Assembly: GCA_021324445.1 (NCBI GenBank) | Contig: JAJPJC010000052.1 | Location: forward strand, 1 to 38,540 | Length of the DNA: 38,540 bases | DNA from: Isosphaeraceae bacterium | GTDB taxonomy: Bacteria > Planctomycetota > Planctomycetia > Isosphaerales > Isosphaeraceae | Direction: 5' to 3' | Shown: in pieces, positions 17,140 through 26,086 of the stretch | Layout: the number at the start of each line of letters is the position of its first letter | Position numbering within the stretch: the stretch's first letter is position 1 | Program-made: the position numbers and the translations under genes | Notes under the pieces: generated by a model | Databases searched by the model: none | Told to the model about the DNA's origin: nothing | The model's input: only the letters and a program-made list of their open reading frames with translations

Positions 17140-20100
17140 ATGACGATGGCCATTGCGACCGCGACCACGATCGAGCAACGGCACCGCAAGGAGGTGGCGG
17201 GCCCCCTGTTCGTCAACGCCTCGGCCATCGCGGCCGAGCTGCGGGGGGCGATCCGCGGCGAGGTGCGATTCGACGCGGGCAGCCGCGCCCTCTACGCCAC
17301 CGACGGCTCGAACTACCGCCAGGTCCCCATCGGCGTCGTGATCCCCAGGGATATCGACGACGTCGTCCAGACGATCGCCGTCTGCCGACGGCACGGAGCC
17401 CCCATCCTCTCGCGGGGCGGCGGCACGAGCCTCACCGGTGGTTGTTGCAACGTCGCCGTCGTCATCGACTGGTCCAAGCATGTCAACAAGGTCCTGGCGA
17501 TCGACCCGGTCCAGAAGCTGGCCCGAGTGCAGCCGGGCACGGTGCTCGACGTGCTCCGCAGCCGGGCCGAGGAACACCACCTCACCTTCGCCCCCGACCC
17601 CTCGACCCATAATCACAACACCCTGGGCGGGATGATCGGCAACAACTCGTGCGGCGTCCATTCGCTGATGGGCCTGGGCACCGGCCGGACCTCGGACCAG
17701 GTCCATGAGCTGGAGATCCTGCTCTACGACGGCACCCGGCTGACCGTCGGGGCCACGAGCGAGGAGGAGCTGGAGCGGATCATCCGTGCGGGGGGACGAC
17801 GGGGGCAGATCTACACCCAGCTCAAGGCGCTCCGCGACCGGTACGCCGACGAGATCCGCCGCCGATATCCCAAGAACCTCCCGCGCCGCGTGTCGGGCTA
17901 CAACCTGGACGACCTGCTGCCGGAGAAGGGGTTCCACGTCGCCCGGGCGCTGGCGGGCACCGAGGGGACGTGCGTCACGATCCTGGAGGCGACCTTGCAC
18001 CTGGTCCCCAGCCCGGCCGTCAAGTCCCTGCTGGTCCTCGGCTATCCCGACGTCTACTCCGCCGGGGACCATATCGCCGAGATCCTGGAATCTCAACCCA
18101 CCGGCCTGGAAGGGCTCGACGACATCCTGGTCGCCGACATGAAGAAGAAGGGCATCCACCCCAAGGACATCACCCTGCTCCCCGAAGGGGGCGGCTGGCT
18201 GCTGGTCGAGTTTGGTGGCGAGAGCAAGCAAGAGTCCGACGAGAAGGCACACCGGCTGATGGATCGACTCAAGCGGGCCAAGCAAGCGCCGTCCATGAAG
18301 CTCTTCGACAACGAGGCCGAGGAGGAGCACCTGTGGAAGGTCCGCGAGTCGGGCCTGGGGGCGACCGCCCGCATCCCCGGCGAGAAGGACGCGTGGGAGG
18401 GCTGGGAAGATTCCGCCGTGCCCCCCGACAAGGTCGGTCCCTACCTCCGCGACCTCCGCAAGCTGTTCCAGAAATACGACTACAACTGCTCCCTCTACGG
18501 GCACTTCGGCCAGGGGTGCATCCACACTCGGATCGACTTCGAGCTGAAGACCTACGCGGGAATCCAGCACTTCCGCCGGTTCCTGGACGAAGCAGGCGAC
18601 CTCGTCGTCAGCTACGGCGGTTCGATCTCCGGCGAGCACGGCGACGGCCAGTCGAAGGCGGCCCTCTTGCCCAAGATGTTCGGCGAGGACCTGGTCCGGG
18701 CCTTTGGCGAGTTCAAGGCGATCTGGGACCCGGACAACAAGATGAACCCGCACAAGGTGGTCGAGCCCTACCTGCCCGGCGAGAACCTCCGGCTCGGACC
18801 GGCCTACCACCCGCCCCAGGTCGAGACCCACTTCAAGTACCTCGACGACAAGGGGAGCTTCGCCTATGCAACCGAGCGCTGTGTCGGCATCGGCGAGTGT
18901 CGCAAGGAGCAGAACGGGACGATGTGTCCCAGCTACATGGTGACCAAGGAGGAGATGCACTCGACCCGGGGGCGCACCCACCTGCTCTTCGAGATGCTCC
19001 AGGGCGACCCGATGACAGGAGGCTGGCGCAACGACACGGTCCGCGAGGCGCTCGACCTCTGCCTGGCCTGCAAGGGTTGTCGCACCGAGTGCCCGATGAA
19101 CGTGGACATGGCGACCTACAAGGCGGAGTTCCTCGCGCATTACTACCAGGGCCGCCTGCGGCCCCGGCACGCCTACGCGATGGGCCTGATCTCTTGGTGG
19201 GCTCGCGTGGCGTCGCTGGCTCCGGGGCTGGTGAACCTGGTCACGCATCTGCCCGTCGTCGGCAAGGTCTTGCAGGCGATCGGGGGCATCTCGACCCGGC
19301 GCACGATGCCCTGGTTCGCCCCGGAGACCTTCGTGGCGTGGTTCCGTCGCCGCCGGCCGCGGAACGCCGGCCGACCGCGCGTGCTGCTGTGGCCGGATAC
19401 CTTCAACAATCATTTCCACCCGCAGACCGCGAAGGCGGCCGTCGAGGTGCTGGAGGCGGCCGGATTCGAGGTCATCATCCCGCCCCGACCGCTCTGCTGC
19501 GGCCGCCCGCTCTATGACTTCGGCATGCTGGAGACGGCCAAGGGACTGATCCGCCAGGTCCTCGACGTGCTGCGGCCGGAGATCGCCGCGGGCACGCCGG
19601 TCGTCGGCCTGGAGCCGAGCTGCGTGGCCGTCTTCCGGGACGAGATGACCAACCTCTTCCCGATGGACGAGGACGCCAAGCGGCTCTCCGCCAACACCTT
19701 CATCCTGAGCGAGTTCCTCGAGCAGAAGGCCCGGGATTTCCGCATGCCGAGGCTCCGGCGCAAGGCCCTCGTTCAGAAGCACTGCCACCACGAGCACGTG
19801 ATGACCTTCCACCCCGAGAACGCGGTGCTCCAGAAGCTCGGCCTCGACTACGAACTGCTCGACTCCGGCTGCTGCGGCATGGCCGGGTCATTTGGCTTCG
19901 AGGCGGGTCACTACGATGTCTCGGTCGCCGTCGGCGAACGGCGGCTGCTGCCGGCCGTGCGCCAGGCTGATCCGGACACCCTGATCATCGCCGACGGCTT
20001 CAGTTGCCGCGAGCAGATCGCCGGCCTGACCGACCGGGGCGCGCTCCACCTGGCGCAGGTGATTCAGATGGCGATGCACGAGGGACCCGAGGGTCCTCAG

Positions 20101-20277
20101 CCGGCGCTGCCCGAGCGGGCCTACCAACCGCTCGGCCAGTGGGAACCGGCCCCGACGCCGGCCACGGTCGCGGCGGTCGTCGGCCTGGGCCTGCTGGCCG
20201 GGCTGGGCGTGGCGTGGGCCCTCACACGCAGCCGCGATTCGGGCCTGTCGGGCAGCCGCCCCCGGCTGCCATCGTAG
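17140..20277 (+). CDS. Fused FAD-linked oxidase / Fe-S 2-hydroxyacid dehydrogenase (GlcD-GlcF type)
   Basis: A protein of 1045 residues; AGGAGAGG stands just before ATG 17140. Residues of about 50-270 are the PCMH-type FAD domain (IPRDIDDVVQTIAVCRRHGA, then RGGGTSLTGG near 91-101). The FAD-oxidase C domain follows, with SGEHGDG. Next come two cysteine clusters of the ferredoxin type (about 581-600 with CVGIGEC...MCPSY, about 641-652 with CLACKGCRTECP). Two CCG motifs (LCCGRP near 785, SGCCGMAGS near 909) resemble GlcF and heterodisulfide reductase. Glycolate or D-lactate oxidation with electrons passed to the respiratory chain is the family role. A C-terminal helix (ATVAAVVGLGLLAGLGVAWAL) would anchor it in the membrane, which is not typical. 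The last residues are encoded by a dispersed GC-rich repeat. Confidence 0.92.
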   Translation: MTMAIATATTIEQRHRKEVAGPLFVNASAIAAELRGAIRGEVRFDAGSRALYATDGSNYRQVPIGVVIPRDIDDVVQTIAVCRRHGAPILSRGGGTSLTGGCCNVAVVIDWSKHVNKVLAIDPVQKLARVQPGTVLDVLRSRAEEHHLTFAPDPSTHNHNTLGGMIGNNSCGVHSLMGLGTGRTSDQVHELEILLYDGTRLTVGATSEEELERIIRAGGRRGQIYTQLKALRDRYADEIRRRYPKNLPRRVSGYNLDDLLPEKGFHVARALAGTEGTCVTILEATLHLVPSPAVKSLLVLGYPDVYSAGDHIAEILESQPTGLEGLDDILVADMKKKGIHPKDITLLPEGGGWLLVEFGGESKQESDEKAHRLMDRLKRAKQAPSMKLFDNEAEEEHLWKVRESGLGATARIPGEKDAWEGWEDSAVPPDKVGPYLRDLRKLFQKYDYNCSLYGHFGQGCIHTRIDFELKTYAGIQHFRRFLDEAGDLVVSYGGSISGEHGDGQSKAALLPKMFGEDLVRAFGEFKAIWDPDNKMNPHKVVEPYLPGENLRLGPAYHPPQVETHFKYLDDKGSFAYATERCVGIGECRKEQNGTMCPSYMVTKEEMHSTRGRTHLLFEMLQGDPMTGGWRNDTVREALDLCLACKGCRTECPMNVDMATYKAEFLAHYYQGRLRPRHAYAMGLISWWARVASLAPGLVNLVTHLPVVGKVLQAIGGISTRRTMPWFAPETFVAWFRRRRPRNAGRPRVLLWPDTFNNHFHPQTAKAAVEVLEAAGFEVIIPPRPLCCGRPLYDFGMLETAKGLIRQVLDVLRPEIAAGTPVVGLEPSCVAVFRDEMTNLFPMDEDAKRLSANTFILSEFLEQKARDFRMPRLRRKALVQKHCHHEHVMTFHPENAVLQKLGLDYELLDSGCCGMAGSFGFEAGHYDVSVAVGERRLLPAVRQADPDTLIIADGFSCREQIAGLTDRGALHLAQVIQMAMHEGPEGPQPALPERAYQPLGQWEPAPTPATVAAVVGLGLLAGLGVAWALTRSRDSGLSGSRPRLPS
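20250..20270. repeat. GC-rich palindromic dispersed repeat at the 3' end of the FAD/Fe-S gene
   Basis: This 21-bp palindromic core (GGCAGCCGCCCCCGGCTGCC) is nearly the same as the arms of the inverted repeat at 7017-7067. It encodes the final residues (SGSRPRLPS) of the dehydrogenase and could form a terminator-like hairpin just before the stop. Confidence 0.75.
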
Positions 20278-20303
20278 GGGAATGAACAGGAAAGGAGATG
20301 GCG

Positions 20304-20642
20304 ATGCCCCGGAAAGCCGCCGAGCCCGGCTCGGGCAAGCAGGAAACCAAGCTGCACCAGGTGGACGGGGTGCAGGTCTACGCCCGCAGGGACGATCAGG
20401 GCAAGCCGACCAAGCTCGACGCGATCGACCCGGACGAGGGGAAGATTCGCGACATCGCCGACCGGCTCCAGCGTCGCGGCTTCGGTGTCATGCGCCAGCG
20501 GAACCCGCGGGCCGGCAAGGTCCTCTACACCCTCAAGGCTACCTGGGCCGGCGATGGCACTCCCCCCGAGGATCCCTTCGAGGGCACCGGATCGGCTGGG
20601 GAGCACCCAACCCGCAAACCCGGAAAGGACATAAAAAAGTGA
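20304..20642 (+). CDS. Small hypothetical protein upstream of the PPC-domain gene
   Basis: A protein of 112 residues. I prefer ATG 20304 over 20298 because AAAGGAG (20291-20297) would abut the earlier ATG but lies 6 bases from the later one. The middle (VYARRDDQGKPTKLDAIDPD, DIADRLQRRGFGVMRQR) looks like a compact alpha/beta domain, and the C-terminus is a disordered, charged tail. No family is recognised. Its TGA overlaps the next gene's GTG (GTGA), so the two are coupled. Confidence 0.65.
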   Translation: MPRKAAEPGSGKQETKLHQVDGVQVYARRDDQGKPTKLDAIDPDEGKIRDIADRLQRRGFGVMRQRNPRAGKVLYTLKATWAGDGTPPEDPFEGTGSAGEHPTRKPGKDIKK

Positions 20643-21073
20643 AATCTCAATTGATCCATGAAGATCGAGGCGCCAAGACCTACGCCCTGATCTTCGAGAC
20701 CGGCGATGAGGCCATGGCGGGCCTGGTCGATTTCGCCAAGCAGCACCAACTGGGCTCGGCCGGCCTCACCGCCATCGGGGCCTTCCGCGACGTGGTCCTG
20801 GGCTATTTCGACTGGGAGTCGAAGGAATACCAGAAGATCCCGGTGCGGGAACAGGTCGAGGTGCTCTCGCTGATCGGCGACGTCGCGCTCCAGGACGGCG
20901 AGCCGAAGGTCCACGCGCACGTGGTCGTCGGTCGTGCCGACGGCTCGACGCGCGGCGGCCACCTGCTGGAGGCCCACGTCCGTCCCACCTTGGAGGTCAT
21001 CCTGAGGGAGTCGCCGGCACACCTGCGGAAGCAGATCGATCCGGAGAGCGGCCTCGCGTTGATTCGCGTCTGA
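20639..21073 (+). CDS. PPC domain (DUF296) protein
   Basis: A protein of 144 residues starting at GTG 20639, with GGAAAGGA in the preceding gene 9 bases upstream; the open frame before it belongs to no gene. TYALIFETGDEAMAGLVDFA, then ITAIGAF-like LTAIGAFRDVVLGYFD, then VHAHVVVGRADGSTRGGHLL with its histidines, are the marks of the PPC (plants and prokaryotes conserved) fold, PF03479. Members form trimers; in bacteria their role is mostly unknown, while in plants the domain accompanies an AT-hook. No AT-hook is present here. The stop is immediately followed by an inverted-repeat arm starting at 21073. Confidence 0.9.
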   Translation: MKSQLIHEDRGAKTYALIFETGDEAMAGLVDFAKQHQLGSAGLTAIGAFRDVVLGYFDWESKEYQKIPVREQVEVLSLIGDVALQDGEPKVHAHVVVGRADGSTRGGHLLEAHVRPTLEVILRESPAHLRKQIDPESGLALIRV

Positions 21074-21307
21074 ATTCGACTTTTGCCGTTTTTCGAGGCA
21101 AGTTCTGCCGGAAAACCGTCCGCGGCCGCGAGAGACCGGGTTTTGAAAACCCCCGGCCCAGCCGGAGGGTTTCAAAAACTCATGTGTACAAAATCGTGTG
21201 CGCCGATCTTTCGGCGCCGCGGATCGCGGCAATCTGTGCATCTCCTTCAGACAAAGGGGTTGCGAGCTTGGCGTCATGACCCCGCAGAAAACGGCAAAAG
21301 TCGAATT
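21073..21307. repeat. 235-bp element bounded by perfect 20-bp inverted repeats
   Basis: The arms AATTCGACTTTTGCCGTTTT (21073-21092) and its exact reverse complement (21288-21307) enclose about 195 bp without a convincing gene. Inside are two more hairpins: 21138-21180 and GCGCCGA TCTT TCGGCGC (21200-21217). The structure resembles a MITE or other small palindromic element, placed between two convergent genes. No flanking target duplication is obvious. Confidence 0.6.
21138..21180. terminator. Hairpin between convergent genes
   Basis: Two 20-base arms (21138-21157 and 21161-21180) pair at 16 of 20 positions around a 3-base loop. A, T and G/C blocks alternate (GGGTTTTGAAAACCC core). It could end transcripts from both the PPC gene and the minus-strand cytochrome gene. 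No clear U-tract follows. Confidence 0.45.
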
Positions 21308-21373
21308 GAGTCGCCATGGATGGTCCCCTTTCCGCGTCGCCAGGGCAAACATTGCCCACCGATTCGATCTTAC

Positions 21374-24300
21374 TCAATTCTTTGTCTTGCTCAAGTCGAG
21401 GTCGCTCCCGGCCGGCAACGGCACCTGCGCCGGATGCGACAGGTAAGCGATCAGGTCGCGGATCTCGTCGGGTTTCAAGGTATCCAGCAAGCCCTCGGGC
21501 ATCAAGGATGAGGGCGAGGGCTGGATGCCCTCGATCTCGGAGCGCTCCAGCGGGATCGCCTCGGTCTGGGTCTGGAGCGTGATCGTCCGGGGCGACTGGG
21601 CCTTGACCTGGCCGTTGAGGACGCGGCCGTCGCTCATGGCCACGACGATCATCCGGAAGTCGGCGCTGACCGACGCACTGGGATCCACGATGTTCTCCAG
21701 CAGGTAATCCAGGTTCTCGCGGCCCGAGCCGGTGAGGTCGGGTCCGATCTCGCCGCCCTGGCCGTGGAGCCGGTGGCATGAGGCGCAAACCCGGTTGAAC
21801 AGTTCCCGCCCCCGACCGCGGTCGGCCTTGGCCAGGGTCGCCGGATCGAGCTGCTGCTTGAGCTGCTCGATGCGCCCCCGGCGGTCGGCGGTCGTGGTGT
21901 GGAGCTCGCCCCAGACCTCGGACAGCCGCCGGCTCAGCGCCGCATCGCCCAAGCTGAGGATCTGCCGCGCATGGAACGGAGTCAGATCGGCGCGGGAGAT
22001 CTTGCCGGCGGCGATCTGGTCGAGGAGGGCGCGCGCGAAGACCGGCCGGGAGACCAGGGTCTCCATCGCCGCGGATCGCTCCGAGGGGTGGAACGCGCGA
22101 TAGCCCTGGGCGAGGGACTCGCCAATCGCCGGGTCGTCGAAGAGCGCGAGTCCGCGCACCGCGACCGCGTTCAGGAACCGAACCCGCACCAGCCGCTCGC
22201 AGATCGGCCGCAAGTCGGGGGGCCGGCTCTCGATCAGGGTCTGGAGCGCCCGTTTCCTGACGTCGAGGTCCGCTTTCTCATTCAGGGCGAGGCGCCGGAC
22301 CTCGTCCAGGGCCCGGCCATCCCCGAAGAGAACATCCAGCTCGCGGACCCGGTCGCGCAGGCCCGAGTCGGCCGTGGCGCCGAGCGTGCGCTGGAACTGG
22401 TCCCATGCCTCGGGCTTCCGCGCCGTGCGCCAGCCCGTCAGGGCCGCACTCAGCCCCGCCACGACCTGCGCCCGGACGACCTCGGAGCCCTGCCCGGCCC
22501 CGGACAGCAACCGATTCAACGGGGCCGGCCGGGACTCGATGTCCTCACCCAGTCGCCGGGCGATCCAGGAAGTGACCTCCGGAAGCCGGCATTCGCACGC
22601 CAGGGACGCCAACGCTTCGGGATCGGCGGCGGCGACCGGGATGAGACCCGTCCAGATCAAGGCCGGCAGGTTGTGGTCGGCGGCGTCCTCGGAGCGCAAC
22701 AGCAGGGATCGGGCCAGGGGTACTCGGCGATGGACCGGCAGCCGTTGCAACGTGGACGCCAGCACCAGCCGCACCAGTCCCGAGGGATCGTTGCCGGCCA
22801 TCGCCGTGAACTTCGTGAGCAGGTCGGCCGGCGGATCCACGTCGGGGCCGATCCGCTGGCTGAAGATACTGTCGAGCGGCAGGTCGTCGGTGAGCAGCCG
22901 GATCGCCCAGGCGCGCACCGCTTCGTGCGGGTGGTCCAGCCGGGTGCGGAGGAATCGCTCGTCGGCCCCGCCGATGACGTACAGCGACCAGAGAGCCCGG
23001 AGCTGCCGCACCGGGTCGGGGTCCTGATCGAAGAGGGCGCGGAGCGACGTCCGGGACGGATCGAGAGGCTCGCCCCGCGCCGCTCGCTCGGCCAGCACGC
23101 GCCGGGCCTGGCGGACAAACCATTCATTCGGGTGCCGGTGCAAGGCCAGCAGCCTCGCTTCGTCGAGCGTCGACAGATCACCGATCGCGACCCGGCGCGG
23201 CTCACCGTAGGTCGCCTTGTAGATCCGGCCCGAGGTGCGGTGGACTCCGTCGTGGTCGTGGCAGTCGCCGGTGTCGCTCCAGTCGAGGAGGAAGACGCCG
23301 CCGTCGGGACCGTAGCTCAGGTCGATGCCGCGGAACCAGGGATCCGCGGCGAAGAGCATGTCCGGCTCGTGGCGCCCGACATAGCCGCTGCCGGCGCGCT
23401 CCAGCCGCTCGACGTTCACGCGACGGCCGTGGAAGTTCAGGGTCAGCAGCCTACCGTGGTATTCCGCCGGCCACTGGTCGGCCAGGTAGATGGTCAGACC
23501 GACGTGGGCATGTCCGCCGCCGCGACGGCTGTCGTCGGGACCAGGAGCGCCCAGGATCAGCTCCCGGGAATGGTCCCAGTGCCAGTGGTCGGCGTGCTGG
23601 TCGATCAGGCCGTACGCCCTCGGGTTGGGCTCGATCGTGTGCGGGCGGACGAAGTGTGCGCCGGGGATCAGATGCCAGAGGTGGCCGTTGACCGTGTTGA
23701 TGAAGAACGCCTCGCCCAGCGCGTTCCAGTCGTGCCCCCAAGGGTTGGTCGTGCCGTGAGCCAGCGTCTCGAACCGCCGGCGCAGCGGATGATAGCGCCA
23801 GAGGCCGCCGCGCAACGGCACGCGCAATGCCTCAGGCGTGCCTGGGGCGCCGATCTGGCCCGGTGACGAGGCGCCGCAGCGGCCATAGAGCCAGCCGTCG
23901 GGACCCCACTTCAGCCCGTTGGCGAACGTGTGGTGGTTCTCCGCGGGGACGGAAAACCCGTCGAGCAGGACCTCGGCCGGTCCATCAGGGACGTCGTCGC
24001 CGTTGCGGTCGGGGAGGAACAACAAGCGCGGCGGGCACAGCAGCCAGACGCCGCCAAAGCCCAGCTCGAGGCTGGCGAGCCGTTGCACCTCATCGGTGAA
24101 GACGGTACGCCGATCGAACCGGCCGTCGCCATCCCTGTCGTCGAAGATGAGGATGCGATCGCGGAGGCGGAGGTCGAACTTCTGGGCCTGTTCGGCATAG
24201 GTGTAGTTCTCGGCGATCCAGAGCCGGCCGCGACGGTCCCAGGCCATGGCGATCGGGTTCTGCACATCCGGTTCGGCGGCGAAGACGATGACCCGGAACC

Positions 24301-24463
24301 CCGGCGGCACCTGGAAGCCGGCCGCGGCCCGGGATGCCGGCATCCGCTCGGTGGCGGACCGCTCCGTATTCCGAGGTGGGGGAAAATCCCCGCCTGCGGC
24401 TGCCGAGGTTGAAATCGTGGCGAGGGCGAGGAGGACGGAGAACGACAGCGCGGTTCTTTTCAT
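21374..24463 (-). CDS. PVC-type membrane-bound dehydrogenase with C-terminal CxxCH heme domain
   Basis: A protein of 1029 residues with a signal peptide (FSVLLALATISTSAAAGG). The N-terminal domain (GFRVIVFAAEPDVQNPIAMA, DRRGRLWIAENYTYAEQ, ANGLKWGPDGWLYGRCG, NPWGHDWNALGEAFFINTVN) is the six-bladed sugar-dehydrogenase-like propeller of TIGR02604. HEAT-like helices follow (about 500-850). The C-terminus is the TIGR02603 heme domain: CASCH at Cys893-His897, then IGPDLTGSGRENLDYLLENI and MSDGRVLNG. Such exported proteins are abundant in Planctomycetes and Verrucomicrobia and are thought to oxidise sugars, though few have been tested. It is convergent with the PPC gene and divergent from the thioredoxin fusion. 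Confidence 0.93.
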   Translation of the reverse strand: MKRTALSFSVLLALATISTSAAAGGDFPPPRNTERSATERMPASRAAAGFQVPPGFRVIVFAAEPDVQNPIAMAWDRRGRLWIAENYTYAEQAQKFDLRLRDRILIFDDRDGDGRFDRRTVFTDEVQRLASLELGFGGVWLLCPPRLLFLPDRNGDDVPDGPAEVLLDGFSVPAENHHTFANGLKWGPDGWLYGRCGASSPGQIGAPGTPEALRVPLRGGLWRYHPLRRRFETLAHGTTNPWGHDWNALGEAFFINTVNGHLWHLIPGAHFVRPHTIEPNPRAYGLIDQHADHWHWDHSRELILGAPGPDDSRRGGGHAHVGLTIYLADQWPAEYHGRLLTLNFHGRRVNVERLERAGSGYVGRHEPDMLFAADPWFRGIDLSYGPDGGVFLLDWSDTGDCHDHDGVHRTSGRIYKATYGEPRRVAIGDLSTLDEARLLALHRHPNEWFVRQARRVLAERAARGEPLDPSRTSLRALFDQDPDPVRQLRALWSLYVIGGADERFLRTRLDHPHEAVRAWAIRLLTDDLPLDSIFSQRIGPDVDPPADLLTKFTAMAGNDPSGLVRLVLASTLQRLPVHRRVPLARSLLLRSEDAADHNLPALIWTGLIPVAAADPEALASLACECRLPEVTSWIARRLGEDIESRPAPLNRLLSGAGQGSEVVRAQVVAGLSAALTGWRTARKPEAWDQFQRTLGATADSGLRDRVRELDVLFGDGRALDEVRRLALNEKADLDVRKRALQTLIESRPPDLRPICERLVRVRFLNAVAVRGLALFDDPAIGESLAQGYRAFHPSERSAAMETLVSRPVFARALLDQIAAGKISRADLTPFHARQILSLGDAALSRRLSEVWGELHTTTADRRGRIEQLKQQLDPATLAKADRGRGRELFNRVCASCHRLHGQGGEIGPDLTGSGRENLDYLLENIVDPSASVSADFRMIVVAMSDGRVLNGQVKAQSPRTITLQTQTEAIPLERSEIEGIQPSPSSLMPEGLLDTLKPDEIRDLIAYLSHPAQVPLPAGSDLDLSKTKN

Positions 24464-24679
24464 GCTCGGCCCGGGAGCGAGGGTCTGGATCGAGGAGGGA
24501 CGGTCCTCTCCAGCTTATCGGACCGGTCCCCGGCCGTCACGCCGATCTCCGCACGCGGTCCTGGCGAGAATGGGGCGCCGGAGGTGGCATGACGCCAATT
24601 GGGTCCTCTCGTTTCGACATCATCGCGTGGAATTGATGACTTGGAACCGGCTCGGCTTTCTTCAGCAGGAGTCCATCCC

Positions 24680-26086
24680 ATGAACGACCGTAAACGTCCG
24701 GCGACCCCCGGATGGGCCATCCGCGTGCTGGGCAGCATACTGGCTGTCGCCGGGCCAGGCGGCGGAGGGGCCGCCCTGGCCCAGGCCGGCGACGCCAAGG
24801 CCAGCCCAACCGGCACTCCCACGGCGGAGGCGGTCCTGCGGCAGACCACGGACTTCTACAAGAAGGTCAAGAGCTTCGCGGTCGATGTCGAGCGCACCCA
24901 GAAGATGGGCGCGATCACCATGAAGACCACGATCGCGATCGCCGTCCAGCGGCCGAACCGATTCGCCATCCGCACCAAGGGAGGTGGTCCCGCCGGGATC
25001 GACGTGGTCAGCGACGGCAAGACGCTGTGCGTCTCGATTACTCCCCTCCAGAAATACACCGAAGGCGAGGCGCCCGATTCGGTTGAGGGCCTGGGGAATG
25101 ACCCGATCGTGCAGGGCATCCTCCAGGGCCTCATGATCGGCGAACTCTGCGCCGACGACCCCTATGCGAAGCTCATGGAGGGCGTCAAGACCGCCACCAA
25201 TGCTGGTCAGGAGACGCTCGACGGCGTCAAGACGCATCACCTGAAGTTCACCCAGGACCAGTTCGATTGGGAGATGTGGATCGCCGCCAGCGGCGAACCG
25301 CTCATTCGCCGGATCGTCGTGGACCTCACCAAGGGCCTGGCCAATTCGCCCCTTGCTCAGCAGTTCAAGAATCAGAAGCTGGACCTGACCCAGGACTTCA
25401 AGGATTGGCGGATCGACCAGAGCGTCGACGAGAAGAGTTTTGCGTTCGAGCCGCCCAAGGGGGCCCAGAAGGTGGACAGCTTCCTGGCGGGGCTCGGCGG
25501 CGGCGCCCAGGCTCCCGCTTCACCGCTCGTCGGTAAGCCGGCACCCGATGTGAAGCTGAAGCTGCTCGATCACGGCGAACTCCGGCTCAAGGACCACCGC
25601 GGCGCACACGTCGTGATGCTCGACTTCTGGGCGACCTGGTGCGGGCCCTGCGTCCAGGAACTGCCCCTGCTGGCCGAGGTGGCCCCGGCCTACAAGGACA
25701 AAGGCGTCGTCTTCCACGCGGTCAACGAGCAGGAGAAACCCGCTCAGATCCACAAGTTCCTCAAGGAGAAGAAGCCGGCGATGACCGTCGCGCTCGACGC
25801 CGAGGGCGCGGCCGGCAACGCCTATCACGCCGAGGCCATCCCCCTGCTCGTGCTGATCGACAAGAAGGGACTCGTCCAGTCGGTGCACGTCGGCTTCAAC
25901 CGGGCGATCAAGACCACGCTGCGCAAGGAGCTCGATGCCCTGCTCGCGGGCAAGGACCTGGCCAGGGAGGCGGCCCGCGACGCGAAGGCAGACCAGAAGA
26001 ATCGGATCGGGCCATCTCTGGGTTTCGTTTTCGCCTGGGCGGCGGGTGTCATTTTTTGCCGCCATTCGCGCGCTTTCTCCTGCTGA
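24680..26086 (+). CDS. DUF2092-type domain fused to a TlpA-like thioredoxin
   Basis: A protein of 468 residues; AGGAG lies about 8 bases before ATG 24680, and an N-terminal hydrophobic stretch with ALAQA fits a signal peptide. Residues of about 50-280 look like DUF2092 (LRQTTDFYKKVKSFAVDVER, RPNRFAIRTKGG, WEMWIAASGEPLIRRIVVD), a lipoprotein-carrier-like fold. Residues of about 285-430 are a TlpA/ResA-type thioredoxin with WATWCGPC (Cys321, Cys324). A periplasmic redox role is likely. The last 30 or so residues (IGPSLGFVFAWAAGVIFCRH) do not look like a thioredoxin end: they are the antisense of the kinase gene's 3' part. The natural end is probably near 26000, so the stop seems to have been lost. 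Confidence 0.88.
   Translation: MNDRKRPATPGWAIRVLGSILAVAGPGGGGAALAQAGDAKASPTGTPTAEAVLRQTTDFYKKVKSFAVDVERTQKMGAITMKTTIAIAVQRPNRFAIRTKGGGPAGIDVVSDGKTLCVSITPLQKYTEGEAPDSVEGLGNDPIVQGILQGLMIGELCADDPYAKLMEGVKTATNAGQETLDGVKTHHLKFTQDQFDWEMWIAASGEPLIRRIVVDLTKGLANSPLAQQFKNQKLDLTQDFKDWRIDQSVDEKSFAFEPPKGAQKVDSFLAGLGGGAQAPASPLVGKPAPDVKLKLLDHGELRLKDHRGAHVVMLDFWATWCGPCVQELPLLAEVAPAYKDKGVVFHAVNEQEKPAQIHKFLKEKKPAMTVALDAEGAAGNAYHAEAIPLLVLIDKKGLVQSVHVGFNRAIKTTLRKELDALLAGKDLAREAARDAKADQKNRIGPSLGFVFAWAAGVIFCRHSRAFSC

Noticed and set aside
17053..19812. A 919-codon open frame on the minus strand opposite the FAD/Fe-S gene
   Set aside because: It is antisense to a gene full of conserved FAD and cysteine motifs; its own translation is low-complexity, rich in Val, Leu, Asp and Gly, with no domain. 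It is a high-GC shadow.
21899..23866. A 655-codon open frame on the plus strand inside the PVC cytochrome gene
   Set aside because: It opposes conserved propeller and HEAT sequence and has no motif of its own.
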